Shown piece after piece: positions 1 to 8,555 of a DNA stretch of 64,000 nt. Position numbers and translations under genes: made by a program. The notes below the pieces were generated by a model that was not told the DNA's origin, searched no databases, and saw nothing but the letters and a program-made list of their open reading frames with translations. The DNA comes from Mycobacterium sp. 1465703.0 (GTDB taxonomy: Bacteria > Actinomycetota > Actinomycetes > Mycobacteriales > Mycobacteriaceae). Position 1 is the stretch's first letter, and every line of letters begins with the position of its first letter. Location: the NCBI RefSeq assembly GCF_001672975.1, contig NZ_LZKU01000256.1, positions 1 through 64,000 on the forward strand, in the 5' to 3' direction.

Positions 1-706
1 GACGCGCGATGACGGCGACGGTATCGGGGGCATCCTCGGGTGCCCTGGTGATGATGCCGGCCTTCTCACCCGCGATGCCGGCCAGGTCGTCGCCCAGGTA
101 TTCGACGTGATCGAGGGAGATCGGGGTGATGACCGCGACCGGGGCATTGATCACATTGGTGGCATCCCAGCGGCCACCCATCCCCACCTCGATCACGGCG
201 ACGTCGACGGGGGCGTCGGCGAACGCGGCGAACGCCATCGCGGTCAGCACCTCGAACTTGCTCATCGCGGGTCCGCCGGCGGCTTGCGACTGCGCGTCGA
301 CCATCTGGATGAACGGTTCGAGCTCCCGGTAGGTCGCCACGTACTGGGCCGGGCTGATCGGCTTGGAATCGATGGAGATGCGTTCCACAGCCGACTGCAG
401 GTGGGGACTGGTGCTGCGCCCGGTGCGTCGATGCAACGCGGTGATCAGCGCGTCGATCATTCGGGCCACCGAGGTTTTGCCATTGGTGCCGGCGACGTGG
501 ATCGACGGGTAGGCCAATTGCGGTGAGCCGAGCAAGTCCATCAGCGCGCTGATCCGGGTCAGGCTCGGCTCGATCTTGGTCTCCGGCCAGCGCTGGTCCA
601 GCAGGTGCTCGACCTGCAACAACGACGCGATCTCGTCCGGGGTGGGGGCCGGGTCGGGAACCTCACCGGCAAGCTCGTCCTGCGGCCACTCGGGCGGCTC
701 AGTCAT
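1..706 (-). CDS. folC: Folylpolyglutamate synthase / dihydrofolate synthase, N-terminal part (cut by window edge)
   Basis: Adds glutamates to (tetrahydro)folates, and in bacteria often also makes dihydrofolate from dihydropteroate, in the cytoplasm. The frame is open from an ATG at 706 to the left edge, so only about 235 N-terminal residues are visible. Residues 71-79 read VAGTNGKTS, the Mur-ligase-type ATP-binding loop that is diagnostic of FolC. The preceding helix, with WP near residue 40 and SLTRI at 48-52, also fits the family. It starts 7 bp after the valS stop on the same strand, so valS-folC is probably one transcript, as in M. tuberculosis Rv2448c-Rv2447c. The C-terminal ligase domain lies outside the window. 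Confidence 0.93.
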   Translation of the reverse strand, partial: MTEPPEWPQDELAGEVPDPAPTPDEIASLLQVEHLLDQRWPETKIEPSLTRISALMDLLGSPQLAYPSIHVAGTNGKTSVARMIDALITALHRRTGRSTSPHLQSAVERISIDSKPISPAQYVATYRELEPFIQMVDAQSQAAGGPAMSKFEVLTAMAFAAFADAPVDVAVIEVGMGGRWDATNVINAPVAVITPISLDHVEYLGDDLAGIAGEKAGIITRAPEDAPDTVAVIAR

Positions 707-713
707 CGATCAC

Positions 714-3374
714 TCACTGCAGTCCGGCTAGCCGCGCGTTGATCCGTTCCGTCTCCTCTTGGGCGAGGCGCTGACGGTCCCGAATCTTGTCGACGACGTT
801 TTGCGGGGCCTTGCCCAAGAAGTCCTCGTTGGCCAGCTTTGCGGTGGTCGACGCCAGCTCCTTGTGCGCTGCGGCCAGGTCCTTTTCCAGTCGGCGACGT
901 TCGGCGGCGACGTCGATGGTGCCCGAGGTGTCCAGCTCGACGACGACGGTGCCGCCGCTGAGCCGCACTTCCACCGACGCCGACGGCCGGAACTCCGGCC
1001 CCGCGGCGGTGAGCCACGCCAGCGACGTCACCGCGCTCACCTGGCTGCTCAGATCCGATTCGTCGACACCGGCCATCCGGGCCGGCACTTTCTGCCGGTC
1101 CGCCAGGCCTTGATCGCTGCGGAATCGGCGAACCTCGGTCACCAGCTTCTGCATGTCGGTAATCCGTTGCGCGGCAACCTGATCCAAGCTGATGCCGGAG
1201 GACTGCGGCCAGTCAGCGATCACCAGTGACTCGGGTTGAACCTGGTCATCGGTCAGGGCCTGCCAGAGCGCCTCGGTGATGAACGGGATGACCGGATGAA
1301 GCAACCGCAACAGCGTGTCCAGGGTCGCCGCCAGCACGGCGGTGGTGTGCGCGATCCCTTCGGCCAGTTGCGTCTTGGCCAATTCGACGTACCAGTCGCA
1401 GAATTCGTCCCACGCAAAGTGGTAGAGCGCCTCGCAGGCGCGACTGAACTCGTAGTTGTCGAACGCCGAATCGACTTCCGCGCGAACCTCTTCCAACCGC
1501 CCGAGGATCCACCGGTCGGCATCGGTGAGCTCGGCCGGCGCGGGCAGCGGAGCCAATTTCGCGCCGTTAAGCAGCGCGTAGCGGGTGGCATTGAACAGCT
1601 TGGTGCAGAAATTGCGCGACGCCCGGACATGGTCCTCGCCGACCGCCAGGTCGCCGCCCGGGCTGGCGCCGCGGGCCAGTGTGAACCGCAGCGCGTCGGC
1701 CCCAAAGATTTCCACCCAGTCCAACGGGTCGATGACGTTGCCCTTGGACTTGCTCATCTTGCGGCCGGACTCGTCGCGGATCAGCCCGTGCAAGAAGACA
1801 TCGGTGAACGGCACCTGTGGGCCGCGGCGGCCGTCCAGGGTGATGGCCGCGTCGTCACCGACAAAGGTGCCGAACATCATCATCCTGGCCACCCAGAAAA
1901 ACAGGATGTCGTAACCGGTGACCAAAACGCTTGTGGGGTAGAACTTTTCGAGCTCCAGGGTTTTCTCCGGCCAGCCCAACGTGGAGAACGGCCACAGCGC
2001 GGAGGAGAACCAGGTGTCCAGCACATCGGGGTCCTGCTCCCAGCCTTCTGGTGGCGTTTCGTCGGGGCCGACGCAGCGCTGTTCCCCGTTGGGCCCGTAC
2101 CAGATCGGAATGCGATGGCCCCACCACAACTGCCGGGAGATACACCAGTCATGCATATCGTCGACCCAGGCGAACCATCGCGGTTCCAGGCTTGCCGGGT
2201 GAATCACGGTGTCCCCGTTACGCACCGCGTCCCCCGCAGCCTTGGCAAGTGTTTCCACCCGGACCCACCACTGCAGCGACAGGCGCGGTTCGATCGGCTC
2301 GCCAGTGCGCTCGGAATGTCCGACGCTGTGCAGGTAGGGCCGCTTCTCCGCGGTGATCCGGCCTTCGGCGGCCAGAGCTTCGCGCACCGCAACCCGGGCC
2401 TGGAATCGGTCCATCCCGTCGAATTGTGTTCCGGTACCGGCGATCCGGCCCTTGGTGTCCATGATCGAAATCATTGGGAGATGGTGCCGAACCCCGATCT
2501 CGAAGTCGTTGGGGTCGTGTGCGGGAGTGACTTTGACTGCGCCGGTGCCGAATTCGGGATCGACGTGCTCGTCGGCGACGACCACGAGCTGGCGGTCCAC
2601 GAAGGGGTGCGGCAGGCTGGTACCGACCAGGTGCCGGTAGCGCTCGTCGTCGGGATGCACCGCGATCGCGGTGTCGCCGAGCATGGTTTCCATCCGGGTG
2701 GTGGCCACCACGATGTGTGGTTGCGAGTCGTCCATCGAGCCGTATCGGAACGACACCAGCTCTCCCTCGACGTCGAGGTAGTTGACCTCGAGGTCGGAGA
2801 TCGCCGTCTCGAGCACTGGCGACCAGTTGACCAGCCGCTCGGCTTGATAGATCAGTCCGGCGTCATAGAGCCGTTTGAAGATGGTGCGGACAGCGCGGGA
2901 CAGGCCCTCGTCCATGGTGAACCGGTCGCGGCTCCAGTCCACCCCGTCGCCCAGCCGGCGCATCTGACCGCCGATGGAGCCACCGGACTCGCGCTTCCAG
3001 TCCCACACCTTCTCGACGAACAGCTCCCGGCCGAAGTCCTCTTTGGTCTTGCCGTCGACTGCGAGCTGCTTTTCCACCACGCTCTGCGTCGCGATGCCGG
3101 CGTGGTCCGTCCCCGGCTGCCAGAGGACCTCATATCCCTGCATTCGCTTGCGGCGGGTCAGGGCGTCCATCATGGTGTGTTCGAGCGCATGGCCCATGTG
3201 CAGGCTGCCGGTCACGTTGGGCGGTGGCAGCACAATGGAGAACCCGGGCTTGGCGCTATTGGGGTCCGCGACGAAGTACCCGGCGTCCACCCACTTCTGG
3301 TAAATCGCGCTTTCGGCCGCAGCCGGATCCCACGACTTGGGCAGATCGGTGGCGGGGCTGCGGCTGGCGGTCAC
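714..3374 (-). CDS. valS: Valyl-tRNA synthetase
   Basis: Class I aminoacyl-tRNA synthetase that charges tRNA-Val in the cytoplasm. The 886-residue length is normal for the family. PPPNVTGSLHMGH ends at residue 62 (the HIGH signature, here HMGH) and KMSKS lies at 539-543. An editing (CP1) domain lies between them; TPAHDPNDFEIG near 284-294 is a typical piece of it. WFSSALWPFSTLGWP around 455-469 is also characteristic. The C-terminus is the anticodon-binding domain followed by a charged coiled-coil arm (ERRRLEKDLAAAHKEL). It is followed 7 bp later by folC. A 763-codon open frame lies antisense to it and is treated as a GC artefact. Confidence 0.98.
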   Translation of the reverse strand: MTASRSPATDLPKSWDPAAAESAIYQKWVDAGYFVADPNSAKPGFSIVLPPPNVTGSLHMGHALEHTMMDALTRRKRMQGYEVLWQPGTDHAGIATQSVVEKQLAVDGKTKEDFGRELFVEKVWDWKRESGGSIGGQMRRLGDGVDWSRDRFTMDEGLSRAVRTIFKRLYDAGLIYQAERLVNWSPVLETAISDLEVNYLDVEGELVSFRYGSMDDSQPHIVVATTRMETMLGDTAIAVHPDDERYRHLVGTSLPHPFVDRQLVVVADEHVDPEFGTGAVKVTPAHDPNDFEIGVRHHLPMISIMDTKGRIAGTGTQFDGMDRFQARVAVREALAAEGRITAEKRPYLHSVGHSERTGEPIEPRLSLQWWVRVETLAKAAGDAVRNGDTVIHPASLEPRWFAWVDDMHDWCISRQLWWGHRIPIWYGPNGEQRCVGPDETPPEGWEQDPDVLDTWFSSALWPFSTLGWPEKTLELEKFYPTSVLVTGYDILFFWVARMMMFGTFVGDDAAITLDGRRGPQVPFTDVFLHGLIRDESGRKMSKSKGNVIDPLDWVEIFGADALRFTLARGASPGGDLAVGEDHVRASRNFCTKLFNATRYALLNGAKLAPLPAPAELTDADRWILGRLEEVRAEVDSAFDNYEFSRACEALYHFAWDEFCDWYVELAKTQLAEGIAHTTAVLAATLDTLLRLLHPVIPFITEALWQALTDDQVQPESLVIADWPQSSGISLDQVAAQRITDMQKLVTEVRRFRSDQGLADRQKVPARMAGVDESDLSSQVSAVTSLAWLTAAGPEFRPSASVEVRLSGGTVVVELDTSGTIDVAAERRRLEKDLAAAHKELASTTAKLANEDFLGKAPQNVVDKIRDRQRLAQEETERINARLAGLQ

Positions 3375-3451
3375 CCGTCAATTCTAGGGAGCGTCTTTTA
3401 CCCCCTTGTAAGTGGCCAAATCCGCAGGTGGCGGGGTCTGGCTGGGCGTGA

Positions 3452-4048
3452 TCAGGGAATCGTGAGCACTTGGCCGGGCTGGATTAGGTCCGGGTTGGAG
3501 ATGCCGCTGGCATCGGCGATCAACTGATATTTGTTGCCGTCGCCGTAGAAGCGCTCCGCAATCGCCCACAGGGTATCGCCGGATTCGACGTTGTAGGTCC
3601 GCGCCGCGGGCTCTGGCTCCGGAGTTGGCTCTTCAGCGACGGCTTCCTCGGCGGGCGCCGCAGACTCAGGGGCGGCTGCCTCCGCGGCGGCCTCGGGCGC
3701 GGGCGGCGGCGGATTGTCGGTCTCGGTGTGCGTCGACCAGGCCGGTCCGTCAGCGGCGTAGAGCACCAAGTTGCGATCGTCTTGCAGCACCAGCTTGACG
3801 TCCTTCTTGCCCTTGGTGTCGGTGTGCCAGATTGGTTTGTCCGCGGTGTAGAGGACGAAGTTGCCGTCGGGCTGTACTTCGGCGCGCACCACATCCTGTC
3901 CCTCGGTCGAGGTGGACCACAACGCCTGGCCGCGCGAGGCCAGTACCAAGTTGCCGTCGTCTTGCAGGGTCAAGGTGTAGGCGCCGTTGTTCGAGGCGAT
4001 CGATTCCCCGCGCACGAGTTTCTGGCCACCGGTAAGCGTGTCTGACAT
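3452..4048 (-). CDS. Bulb-type (mannose-binding) lectin with C-terminal LysM domain
   Basis: A 198-residue, two-domain carbohydrate-binding protein. Residues 1-110 form a monocot bulb-lectin-type beta-prism with three repeats of the mannose-site pattern QxDxNxVxY. These are QDDGNLVLA (29-37, last residue altered), QPDGNFVLY (59-67) and QDDRNLVLY (89-97). A Pro/Ala/Glu linker spans about 112-149. Residues 151-198 are a LysM fold (TYNVESGDTLWAIAERFYGD...PGQVLTIP), which binds N-acetylglucosamine polymers such as peptidoglycan. No N-terminal signal peptide is visible, so export is unclear. A mannose-binding lectin of this architecture has been reported in M. smegmatis. It lies between valS and the DUF937 gene and is not part of the M. 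tuberculosis locus as I recall it. The ATG is preceded by AAGGGAT. Confidence 0.88.
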   Translation of the reverse strand: MSDTLTGGQKLVRGESIASNNGAYTLTLQDDGNLVLASRGQALWSTSTEGQDVVRAEVQPDGNFVLYTADKPIWHTDTKGKKDVKLVLQDDRNLVLYAADGPAWSTHTETDNPPPPAPEAAAEAAAPESAAPAEEAVAEEPTPEPEPAARTYNVESGDTLWAIAERFYGDGNKYQLIADASGISNPDLIQPGQVLTIP

Positions 4049-4213
4049 AGCAATCCCTTCTTAATCAACGCAGTCCGGGCCGGGCCGGGACCGGACCTTG
4101 CTCGTACCCGTGAGGGCCTACTTTCGATCTTTGTTGGGCTTGGACATCCCTCCCTCGACGCAATCGAAACCACCCGAGACATGCTGATGAACACGGGGTG
4201 CTGCGGCGCTGGA

Positions 4214-4798
4214 CTACCTTTTGCCGCCGAGCAACCCACCGAGGATGTCGCCCAGCGCACCGCCCTTGCCGCTCAACACATTCCCGAGAACGCCACCGAC
4301 GGATTTGTCGCTGGCGCCGGCACTGAGGATGCTGCCCAGAACTTCGCCGAGGCCGCCACCGGAGGCGGCCTGCGTTGTCCGAGGCGCCGTTTCCGTCGAC
4401 CCTGCACTCAGCTGTTTTCCGATGTATGCCAACACAATTGGGAGCACCACCGGCAGCAACTGCTTGAGCATGTCGCTGTTACCGGCGCCTCCCTTCGCCA
4501 ACGCAGACGCGACCTGGTCGGTGTCGTTAGCGCCGAAGAGGGTAGTCATCGCCGGGTGACCGTCACTCGCGTCAACGCGGTCGGCGCCTACGTCAGTGTC
4601 GAGCAGGCCACGGGCCTCGTGACTCGCGGACTCGATCCTGTCGGCCTCGGCGGGATCCTGCGAGTTCTGGTGAAGTCCGCTGAGCAGTGCGGGCACCAGC
4701 GTGTGAACGGCGCTATTGACTTCGCCTTCGTCAACGCCGAGCCTTGTCGCCATTTCGGACGTGGGAATCTGAGCGTAGAGATCATCAAGACCGGCCAT
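4214..4798 (-). CDS. DUF937-family protein of unknown function
   Basis: A 194-residue protein. It has an N-terminal helical DUF937-like part (AGLDDLYAQIPTSEMATRLG, then AVHTLVPALLSGLHQN) and a hydrophobic stretch around residue 114-128 (LLPVVLPIVLAYIG). The C-terminus is very Gly/Leu-rich, with GGVLGNVLSGKGGALGDILG followed by GLLGGKR. The Gly-Leu repeats resemble YidB/DUF937 proteins, which have no settled function. There is no signal peptide. The start follows GGGTAACCCCG, with a weak ribosome site. It sits between the Rv2449c-like gene and the lectin-LysM gene, all on minus, with a 165-bp gap before the lectin gene. I cannot assign a biochemical role. Confidence 0.75.
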   Translation of the reverse strand: MAGLDDLYAQIPTSEMATRLGVDEGEVNSAVHTLVPALLSGLHQNSQDPAEADRIESASHEARGLLDTDVGADRVDASDGHPAMTTLFGANDTDQVASALAKGGAGNSDMLKQLLPVVLPIVLAYIGKQLSAGSTETAPRTTQAASGGGLGEVLGSILSAGASDKSVGGVLGNVLSGKGGALGDILGGLLGGKR

Positions 4799-4908
4799 CG
4801 GGGTTACCCGCCTTTTGTTACTGGCATCTATGGGGCAAGCCAGTTACGACACTAGACTCATGCGGCCCAAGACAACAGCCCTCGCGGAGGGCAGCGTAAC
4901 GCAATCGA

Positions 4909-6165
4909 TCAGTGCAACCGCTCGGTTTGCAGCGCCACGCCTGCGGCGGGGAATCGGTCCAGCAGTGCATCGCCCATCGCGGCGGCGGGTGTGAGTACGC
5001 CGTGCAGTTCGGGGAGCTTGTCGCGGTCGAACGCCAACGCGAGGCCGCACTCCCCCAACAGCACCGAAGTCGCCTTGTAACCCGGATCGCCGCGCTGCTC
5101 CATGCGCGCCACGAAGCGCGCGCCGGTAGTGGTGGTGGTGAACGTCTCGATGCGGTAATAGCCGCGTTCCCGGGTGGATTCGCTCGGGCCGGTTCCGGGC
5201 TTGGGCACGATCCGCTCCACCAGCCGGCGGGGCAAGAAACGGAAATAGCGGCTGCCCAATCCGAAGGTCGCGGCGCCCACCCCACCCACCACGGCGGAGG
5301 CCACCGGAGCCAGCGGTGACGAGCCCAGGCTCATACTTTCGCTGTAGCGCAACTGGCGCCCGTAGGCCCAGTCCAGCAATGCGTTGCTGCGCCGCACAAT
5401 TCGGGTGTTGTAGGGCGCCATCACGAAACCGGCCGTCCACAAGCCGGTCAGTTCCGGCGCGATCCGAGCACCACGACGCCACGCCAAATCGGGCTGCGGC
5501 CCGATATCGGGTTCGGCGCCGCGGTCGGTGGTCAATGTGTACGGATCGGCGAGTTGGCGGCGGGCCTCGGGATCACGGGAGGCGGTATCCAGCACCTCCA
5601 ACATCGACGCGACGGTCCCGCCGGATATCCCACCGGAGAAGGAACGCACCACCAGGTCGGTGTCGCCGAGCTCACCGGCTCCGCCGTCTCGCGCCGCACG
5701 GTATAGCGCATACACACTGAGGTCCGAAGGGACGGAATCGAATCCACACGCATGCACGATGCGGGCGCCGGTATCCGCGGCCTGTTTGTGATACAGGTCA
5801 ATGCTTTCGCGGACGAACATCGCCTCGCCGGTCAGATCGGCGTAGTCGGTGCCGGCTGCGGCGCACGCCGCCACCAGCGGCAGCCCGTAGCGGGTGTAGG
5901 GCCCGACCGTGGTGATGACGACCTGGGTACGGGCCGCCATCTCATTGAGCGTCGAGGGCGACGAGGCGTCCGCGTTAAGAATTGGCCAGGACTGCGCGGC
6001 GTCGCCCAGCGTGTCGCGGACGGCGCGCAACTTGTCGGCCGATCTGCCGGCCAGCGCAATCCGCCTGTCCGGTGCCGAGCTGGCCAGATATTCGGCGGTG
6101 AGTTTCCCGACGAAGCCGGTCGCCCCGTACAGCACAATGTCGAATTCGCGCGGCGTTGCGGTCAC
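4909..6165 (-). CDS. Trans-acting enoyl reductase / saccharopine dehydrogenase-like oxidoreductase (Rv2449c-type)
   Basis: A 418-residue protein with an N-terminal Rossmann fold: IVLYGATGFVGKLTAEYLA near residue 10-28, with GATGFVG as the NAD(P) loop, followed by AGRSADKLRAV. It belongs to the saccharopine-dehydrogenase-like family. In M. tuberculosis that family includes Rv2449c, and Rv2953, the trans-acting enoyl reductase of phthiocerol/phenolglycolipid synthesis. TVGPYTRYGLPLVAACAAAGTDYADLTGE is the conserved segment after the Rossmann domain. The start is GTG at 6165. A strong hairpin separates it from rpfE upstream. The substrate is not predictable; a lipid-related reductase is the usual guess for the family, not a demonstrated role here. 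Confidence 0.85.
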   Translation of the reverse strand: MTATPREFDIVLYGATGFVGKLTAEYLASSAPDRRIALAGRSADKLRAVRDTLGDAAQSWPILNADASSPSTLNEMAARTQVVITTVGPYTRYGLPLVAACAAAGTDYADLTGEAMFVRESIDLYHKQAADTGARIVHACGFDSVPSDLSVYALYRAARDGGAGELGDTDLVVRSFSGGISGGTVASMLEVLDTASRDPEARRQLADPYTLTTDRGAEPDIGPQPDLAWRRGARIAPELTGLWTAGFVMAPYNTRIVRRSNALLDWAYGRQLRYSESMSLGSSPLAPVASAVVGGVGAATFGLGSRYFRFLPRRLVERIVPKPGTGPSESTRERGYYRIETFTTTTTGARFVARMEQRGDPGYKATSVLLGECGLALAFDRDKLPELHGVLTPAAAMGDALLDRFPAAGVALQTERLH

Positions 6166-6203
6166 GGGCCCGACGCTACCCGACGCTCGCAGCCCCTGAA
6201 GTT

Positions 6204-6236
6204 AAGAAGTGCCGGGCCTCAGGCCCGGCACTTCTT
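6204..6236 (-). terminator. Perfect 15-bp-stem hairpin downstream of rpfE
   Basis: The two arms, 6204-6218 and 6222-6236, are perfect inverted repeats around a 3-nt loop (TCA). They begin about 40 bp past the rpfE stop on its strand. There is no long U-tract, which is usual for mycobacterial terminators. It should end rpfE transcription before the Rv2449c-like gene. Confidence 0.75.
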
Positions 6237-6274
6237 ATAGGTATGACGGCGAAGCCGTCGACTGCGGCTGCGGC

Positions 6275-6856
6275 TCAGCCGCGGCGTCCGCAGACCGGCC
6301 AAGCGCCGATGCCCTGCGAGTGCAGCACGTTCTCGGCGACCCGGATCTGCTCGTCACGGCTTGCACCGGCCGGGGAGCCGCTGCCGCCGTTGGCGCGCCA
6401 GGTGCTCGGGGTGAACTGCAGACCACCGGAGAAGCCGTTACCGGTGCTGATCCCCCAGTTGCCACCCGACTCGCACTGCGCGATGGCATCCCAGTTCACG
6501 CTGTACGCCCGGTGAGCCGGCGGCGGCGGGACGTCCGGGCCAGGAGCCGGCGGAGCCTCGGGAGCCGGCGGCGGCGGAGCGTCCGGAGCCGGCGGCGGCG
6601 GAGCGTCCGGAGCCGGCGGCGGCGGAGCGTCGGGAGCCGGCGGCGGCGGAGCGTCGGGAGCCGGCGGCGGCGGAGCGTCGGGAGCCGGCGGCGGCGGAGC
6701 GTCCGGAGCGGGGCCGGCGGCCGGAGCGGGGCCGGCGGCCGGCGCGTTGGGATCGAAGGCCACCGTCTCCGGGTCCGCGTGAGCGGTAGCCGATGGAATG
6801 GTCACGAGCGTGCCTGTGACCGCGGCAAGAATGAGCGTCTTTCGGACGTTCTTCAA
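6275..6856 (-). CDS. rpfE: Resuscitation-promoting factor RpfE (secreted muralytic enzyme)
   Basis: Secreted lysozyme/transglycosylase-like enzyme that cleaves peptidoglycan and stimulates regrowth of dormant mycobacteria. I chose the TTG at 6856 because AAAGGA lies just upstream and the resulting N-terminus (LKNVRKTLI) matches RpfE; it gives 193 residues. The signal peptide ends about AHA|DP (27/28). Residues 50-97 are six copies of APDAPPPP. The Rpf domain spans about 117-193 (YSVNWDAIAQCESGGNW), with catalytic Glu129 and the conserved Cys128/Cys189 pair, ending WPVCGRRG. It is followed by a strong hairpin and preceded by a long, probably structured leader. Proline-rich linkers of variable length are known in RpfA/RpfE; this exact octapeptide array is a feature of this strain. 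Confidence 0.95.
   Translation of the reverse strand: MKNVRKTLILAAVTGTLVTIPSATAHADPETVAFDPNAPAAGPAPAAGPAPDAPPPPAPDAPPPPAPDAPPPPAPDAPPPPAPDAPPPPAPDAPPPPAPEAPPAPGPDVPPPPAHRAYSVNWDAIAQCESGGNWGISTGNGFSGGLQFTPSTWRANGGSGSPAGASRDEQIRVAENVLHSQGIGAWPVCGRRG
6566..6709 (-). repeat. Six tandem 24-bp repeats inside rpfE (APDAPPPP linker)
   Basis: Six in-frame 24-bp units, differing mainly by a C/G change (gcgtccg versus gcgtcgg on the plus strand), encode APDAPPPP six times between the signal peptide and the Rpf domain. Near-identical units suggest recent slippage or recombination, so copy number is likely to vary between strains. Confidence 0.92.
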
Positions 6857-7939
6857 GTTTGTTCCTTTCGCGGTGCGCGCGCGCCAAAGCAAGCCCACGG
6901 ATGTGGGCTGAAGCTCTCTGGTTGATGCCTGCTTTGAAACGTGCCGTCTTGGTCAGGCACGGCAGCGGCGGGCCAAGTCTGCCCGGTGGGTGTCACCCAC
7001 CGCCCACGGCCGGGCTTTCGCCGTCCGTGGAGCCGCTCACACGCGGGTCCGTGGATTCAATTATTTGATTACTGTTCCGTAACCCGTTGCGGGCTAACAG
7101 GGACCGTAGAAGACGCCGCTGCATTCGTCATCTTCAGAATTCGGATATCTCGTTTCGGTAACGGGCCGATCACGCCGTGGTTGATTGGCCATTCATGCAG
7201 GTCAACGCGGACTTTCGCGGATCGGCAAGCTGATCGAATCCACAAACGGATCGTGAGCCGAATCACCTGCGTTTTGTGAGGTGGCGCACGTTTATTTGCA
7301 CCCGCTGCACCGATTGCCCAGCGCTTCAACGAATCCGAACCCACTGACAAAAAGTCGCAGCATACCTTAAGGCGCGCCCGTTGCAAGATTCCCACGCCGG
7401 GCGGTTGACGCGAACGCCTGGTCGCATCGAATACCCCTGCGCCCCACTATCATTCAACAGCAAACCGCGCGCGCGGCCCGGCAGACCAAGCCGATACTAC
7501 GCAACTGCCGTATTACCTGATCAGCGACGTGTTTCATTCAATTGACCGACGTAGCAACGTCTTTCGCAAAGTTCAGGCGTCGACACGTTTCGTTGACACA
7601 GCGCCGCGGGCGCCGTCAAAGATTGTTCTCAGATCGACACGAGCGTGCGCTCTTTCGCGGAAGCAGATTTTGCTACAACAGTTGCTAACTCTTTAGCGAC
7701 AACGGAAACGCGATGCGCCGCCGGAACCGACAGGCATTCGCGAAATGACGCCAAATCGCCGCTGCGCCAACAGATCACGATGCCAGGCCATGCGACGGTA
7801 TTGTTTTTAGTCCAGAATCGGCGGAGCTGCGCCATGGCGAAATTGGGCAATTAGTTATTCCGAAGAGATCAAAAGCGTGCAGCGTCGACGCCGGATTTAT
7901 TGGCGAAAGCAGAATTCGACCGCCAGGCCGGCGGAGCGC
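6857..7939. other. 1.08-kb stretch between rpfE and mobA without a convincing gene
   Basis: The base composition is visibly less GC-rich than the flanking genes. Open frames of 60-108 codons exist on both strands (for example 7069-7395 and 7629-7850, minus). None has the strong third-position GC bias, ribosome site or recognisable motif of its neighbours. An AT-rich box at about 7054-7080 could hold the rpfE promoter. M. tuberculosis has two short hypothetical genes at this spot, but I see no clear counterpart. Confidence 0.5.
6892..7002 (-). promoter_or_regulatory. Two hairpins in the presumed rpfE 5' leader
   Basis: Arms 6892-6898 and 6903-6909 form a 7-bp stem with a 4-nt loop, 35 nt before the TTG start. 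Arms 6984-6992 and 6994-7002 are a perfect 9-bp inverted repeat around one base. Both would fold in an rpfE leader RNA. I do not recognise the c-di-AMP (ydaO) riboswitch known upstream of rpfA. Function is inferred only from position and pairing. Confidence 0.4.
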
Positions 7940-8554
7940 TCAGCGCCGCGACTGCGCGAGAGCGAGCAGATCGCTCTCCGTGTTGACGTTGGCCAGGAAA
8001 CGCGATTCCGGCAACACGATCTGCTGCGCATCCGAGGCATCGATCAAGGCGCGCATCGACCGGGCGCCGCCGGCGACCAGGCCGTCGATCCGCTCGGCCA
8101 GATCGGTGCGGTACACCGCGGCGAGGTAGTGGCTGCGACCGTCCCACGGGAGCACGATCTCGGCGTTGGTCTCGGCCGCCAATCGCACCAGGTCGTCGAT
8201 CAATTCCGCAGACAGCAACGGCATGTCGACGGCGCAGACGAAGGCATACTCCGCTCCCGCTTCCGCGGCCGCCCGCAACCCGCGTCCGGTGGCCGGCAGC
8301 GGCCCCTGGCCGCGCACCTCGTCGCGAATGACTTGTGCCTGTACCGCCGGCAGCGGCTGACCCGGCGCGGCCATCACGAAGACCGGTTCGCAGCGCTGCG
8401 CGATTACCCCGACAACATGTTCGAGAAGTGTGGCGGCACCGCCTGGCCCCGGCAGGGTGGCCTTGTCGCGCCCCATGCGCCGCGATTCGCCGCCGGCCAG
8501 CACTATCCCCGCGAGCAACCCGGCCTGAGGATTGTCGGGCATCTGGTCGGCCAC
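7940..8554 (-). CDS. mobA: Molybdenum cofactor guanylyltransferase
   Basis: Transfers GMP from GTP to molybdopterin to make the guanine-dinucleotide form of the cofactor, in the cytoplasm. The 204-residue length is typical. The N-terminus carries the nucleotidyltransferase signature LAGGESRRMGRDKA (about residues 19-32). FVCAVDMPLLSAELIDDLV near 104-122 is the second family motif, with a metal-binding Asp. The start is GTG at 8554, one base after the korB stop, so mobA is probably the last gene of a korA-korB-mobA transcript, as in M. tuberculosis Rv2455c-Rv2453c. Confidence 0.93.
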   Translation of the reverse strand: MADQMPDNPQAGLLAGIVLAGGESRRMGRDKATLPGPGGAATLLEHVVGVIAQRCEPVFVMAAPGQPLPAVQAQVIRDEVRGQGPLPATGRGLRAAAEAGAEYAFVCAVDMPLLSAELIDDLVRLAAETNAEIVLPWDGRSHYLAAVYRTDLAERIDGLVAGGARSMRALIDASDAQQIVLPESRFLANVNTESDLLALAQSRR

Positions 8555-8555
8555 G

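Noticed and set aside
1236..3527. 763-codon open frame antisense to valS
   Set aside because: High-GC genes leave long open frames on the opposite strand; it has no domain, ribosome site or proper protein composition, and valS is certain.
6857..7002. c-di-AMP (ydaO-type) riboswitch upstream of rpfE
   Set aside because: The conserved core sequences of that class are not visible; only generic hairpins are.
7069..7850. Hypothetical ORFs of 69-108 codons between rpfE and mobA
   Set aside because: Weak third-position GC bias, opposite-strand overlap and no ribosome site or homology recognised.
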